Shown: positions 61,701-64,000 of the stretch, one piece after another
Layout: the number at the start of each line of letters is the position of its first letter
Position numbering within the stretch: position 1 is the stretch's first letter
Assembly: GCF_022201045.2 (NCBI RefSeq)
Contig: NC_068564.1
Span: 29,975,001-30,039,000 of the forward strand
DNA length: 64,000 bases
Reading direction: 5' to 3'
From: Citrus sinensis
Taxonomy: Eukaryota; Streptophyta; Magnoliopsida; Sapindales; Rutaceae
Made by a program: the position numbers and the translations under genes
Notes under the pieces: generated by a model
Databases searched by the model: none
Told to the model about the DNA's origin: nothing
Seen by the model: only the letters and a program-made list of their open reading frames with translations

Positions 61701-61942
61701 TCAAGAAAACAGATAAAGAACACATTTTTGACAAATGTAGGAAAAACTCATCTGGGTATTAATCCTAAATTATTCCCCATTAGGCAAAAATTGAAGAAAA
61801 ACCGTGAAGATTAATATAGAATATCAAAATATTTGCTACCACTTACCTGAAGCTGTTCAACAGGGAAAGGGCCATGCTGTATCTCTTCAAGTTCCTCTTG
61901 TTGTTGTTGCTGTACCGTTTTCTGATTTCTCTGTTGTTCCAT
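58770..61942 (-). CDS. RAD51 recombinase
   Basis: Nine coding exons in transcript order: 61942-61847, 61192-61048, 60951-60841, 60687-60596, 60247-60153, 60073-59960, 59464-59335, 59108-58987, 58893-58770, giving 342 aa. RAD51 forms filaments on single-stranded DNA and drives strand exchange in double-strand break repair and meiosis. The N terminus [10 protein letters not shown] is followed by a Gln run. The helix-hairpin-helix DNA-binding region is in exon 2. Walker A is GEFRSGKT at 130-137; Walker B is LMIVD at 221-225. The L2-side text [20 protein letters not shown] is present. The C terminus ends GVADVKD. The length and N terminus fit RAD51, not DMC1. Introns 2, 6 and 7 start with GC instead of GT (CAG|GCTTGT, AAG|GCATGA, GAG|GCAGGC), and no GT alternative keeps the frame. 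The gene looks fully functional. Confidence 0.97.
59655..59885. repeat. 116-bp tandem duplication in RAD51 intron 6
   Basis: Two copies offset by 116 bases share GAAGCTAAGGTTCAATCTAT, AAGATAGATT, CAACTCAAGACAGCC and CCCAAAACAC. About 90 percent identical by eye. It lies wholly inside the intron that begins with a GC donor at 59959. Confidence 0.85.
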
Positions 61943-61984
61943 TGCGTCTAAAGTTGAGAGATCTTTGTTGAAAGCTTGAACTTG

Positions 61985-62106
61985 AACCCTAAATAGTGGA
62001 GGGTCAGAGAAAAGCGAGATGGAGGGAAACGAATGTGATGCTGATAATTTCGAACAAAGTTGAGAGGAGCGCCAACTTAGTAAAGGGGAATGGCTTACAC
62101 GACAAG
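61985..62106 (-). promoter_or_regulatory. RAD51 proximal promoter: telo-box, E2F-like core, SOG1-type box
   Basis: Upstream of the ATG at 61942: AACCCTAA (61985-61992), a telo-box; GCGCCAA (62069-62075), which reads TTGGCGC on the gene strand, an E2F-like core lacking the preferred A/T before it; and CTTACACGACAAG (62094-62106), a perfect CTT(N7)AAG palindromic box of the kind bound by SOG1. RAD51 is a known DNA-damage and cell-cycle regulated gene in Arabidopsis. The sites are seen; their use is inferred. Confidence 0.55.
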
Positions 62107-64000
62107 TTTACAAAGCTTTGCCAATTGACCTTTTTGGGCTTCCGGCCCATGATATATACTCACTAAGGAGGCCACTAGTTTTCTGTAACACATGTTGTAT
62201 ACAATATAATCACGTTTAGTAAATCTTCTATTCACGGGTTGTAACACACCATAAGGTGAATAGTGTGGCATTAAATAAATTCGAGATGACGTGATCGGTT
62301 TTGTGTAATACGACATTGTTCACGTATGTTGCCGCCGATGCTAATGAACTGTCGATGATAGTTCAGTGGCAGCCGACTGCCACGTAATTGTGTTTCTCTA
62401 GAATTTTTATTGTTGGGACTACGCAATGTTGTAATTATTATTGATAAAAAATTAATTTTCCATAAATTAACTGTCAAAATTTTTAAAAGTCATAACTTTT
62501 AATATAGATTTGCGACGAATGAAAATTTCTTTGCAAATAATAGTTGCACTATTACGTAACCATGACGATAATGATTATAATGGTATCAAAATATAGTTCA
62601 AATGACACTAAAGTACGACGGTCACTGGTGACATGCGACGGGCAATGACAGCTTATGGTGGACTACGGTGAAAATTGTTTATTTTTATTATAAAAGTTTA
62701 ATTATTAATTGAATATAAATAGCAATAAAATATAAATGGATCTTAAATTATTAATTTAATATAAATATTAAAATAAAAAATATAATTTTATATAATACAA
62801 TACATACTACATCAAACATAATATTGCATTACATCTTAATACTATATAATGCAATACAGTCAAATGTAATACAAATAATGCAATATAATATATTGTGTTA
62901 ACCTTAACTTAAGTTATTAAGCAATACAGTTGTCAACAATACAATGTTTGGACTTTGTACACCTTTAACTTAATACATTTTTTAAAATAACTTTTTTAAT
63001 TTTATTTTCTAGTAAATATTATAATATTTAACTTTTTAAATATTCAATCATAATTCTACTAACAATTGTAATTGTTTTCAAAACTACCTTAAATCGCACA
63101 AAGTGGTGAACATGATCCAAAAATAAGTGAAATTTGAGGAATCTACTTGTTATTGGATTGTTTTTAGTTATCACGTCCTTTCCCAACTAACCAAATGAAA
63201 GTATACAGATTTAAAAAAAAGAGAGTAAAATAAATTTCTACAAGTCTAAAATTTTATTGATAAAAGTTTGAATTACAAAACTAGGGCTTTAACATCCTTT
63301 TATATTAACCCTAAATAAGCAAACGTATCAAAATAAGAAAAGATTGAATAATTATTACATAATAAAATTATATTAATTGAAGTAAGAAAAACAAAACAAA
63401 CGACACTTAACCTTGATACCTAGAAAGAAAATAAAAATCATGCAAACAATAGGAAAAAAATCTCTTAAACTTGTAAAATGACCATGAAAGAAATTAATTT
63501 TTTAGCAGAACCACAGAGACAATATATTATAGCAGTGCTGGTTATGACCTAAAAAACTTCAAACTTCAAAATAATATATTATCTGCCTCAAATAGACATT
63601 TATAATTCCAGTTATGACCTAAAAAAAATACTCTACTCTCTTAAACAACCATACTGCATCACCAATTATTTGGAGTAGGTTTCAATCCCTTTGATTGGCA
63701 GTTATGGATAGGTTTTTTTTCCACATGATATTTATTTGTTTTTGAAAAGTTATGTTAAAATATCTACTAATATTGACAAAATAATACCCCAACTTAATAC
63801 CATATAAAGTTCATATTGACTAACGACACGCCAATGTATCTTCCTCAGGATTCCGTTTCTTAGTGGCTATCAATTTGCATACTTTCCACCTATTATTTCA
63901 ATAATCGACTACCATCTTTGATTCTAAGCATCAGCCACGTCACTGGCTTTAATGCTACAACAGCACATTATTAATAACATTGATTATTGTTAGATTCCAA
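62107..64000. other. AT-rich intergenic DNA beyond RAD51
   Basis: No ORF with family resemblance. Between 62760 and 62950 the text is built from AATACAATAC and ATGCAATA repeats, similar to 4795-4815 and part of 20760-21320. The rest is homopolymer-rich AT DNA with nothing definite to the window edge. Confidence 0.5.

Noticed and set aside
58770..61942. DMC1 as an alternative identity for the recombinase
   Set aside because: The 342-residue length, the Gln-rich MEQQRNQ start and the C terminus fit RAD51, not DMC1.

Overview
The window is nuclear DNA from a flowering plant. It has intron-rich genes, AT-rich intergenic DNA, miniature transposons and retrotransposon remnants. All seven gene families look like ordinary eudicot genes; a woody eudicot such as Citrus is plausible, but that is a guess from overall look only. 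I rebuilt eight protein-coding genes exon by exon. Every junction keeps the reading frame, and final lengths agree with what I know of the families (RAD51 342 aa, COG3 783 aa, ARID-PHD 745 aa, FAB1 1833 aa).

Layout. 1.5-13.8 kb (+): three tandem RING-IBR-RING (RBR) E3 ubiquitin ligase genes, each with the last exon cut off by an intron at the same codon. 16.4-20.2 kb (+): a seven-coding-exon bHLH transcription factor of the UNE12/LRL group. 22.0-27.5 kb (-): an ARID plus PHD chromatin protein. 28.1-37.0 kb: a gene-free, repeat-rich block with a tandem duplication, a tRNA-derived SINE, a decayed LTR element, a TRIM-like element and a 666-bp foldback. 37.0-46.6 kb (+): a FYVE-type FAB1 phosphatidylinositol-3-phosphate 5-kinase. 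47.8-57.9 kb (-): COG3 of the Golgi tethering complex, 25 coding exons. 58.8-61.9 kb (-): the recombinase RAD51. 62-64 kb: AT-rich DNA with the RAD51 promoter at its left edge.

The genes do not form a pathway. FAB1 and COG3 both act in endomembrane traffic but are simply convergent neighbours. ARID-PHD and RAD51 are nuclear. The RBR cluster is a local duplication series.

Most unusual signals: three GC-AG introns in one nine-exon RAD51 gene; a perfect SOG1-type CTT(N7)AAG box, an E2F-like core and a telo-box upstream of RAD51; a long near-perfect foldback beside a TRIM-like element; overlapping upstream ORFs at the FAB1 start; and a long C-run in a COG3 intron that would be a G-run in the pre-mRNA. 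I found no convincing wholly new biological system.
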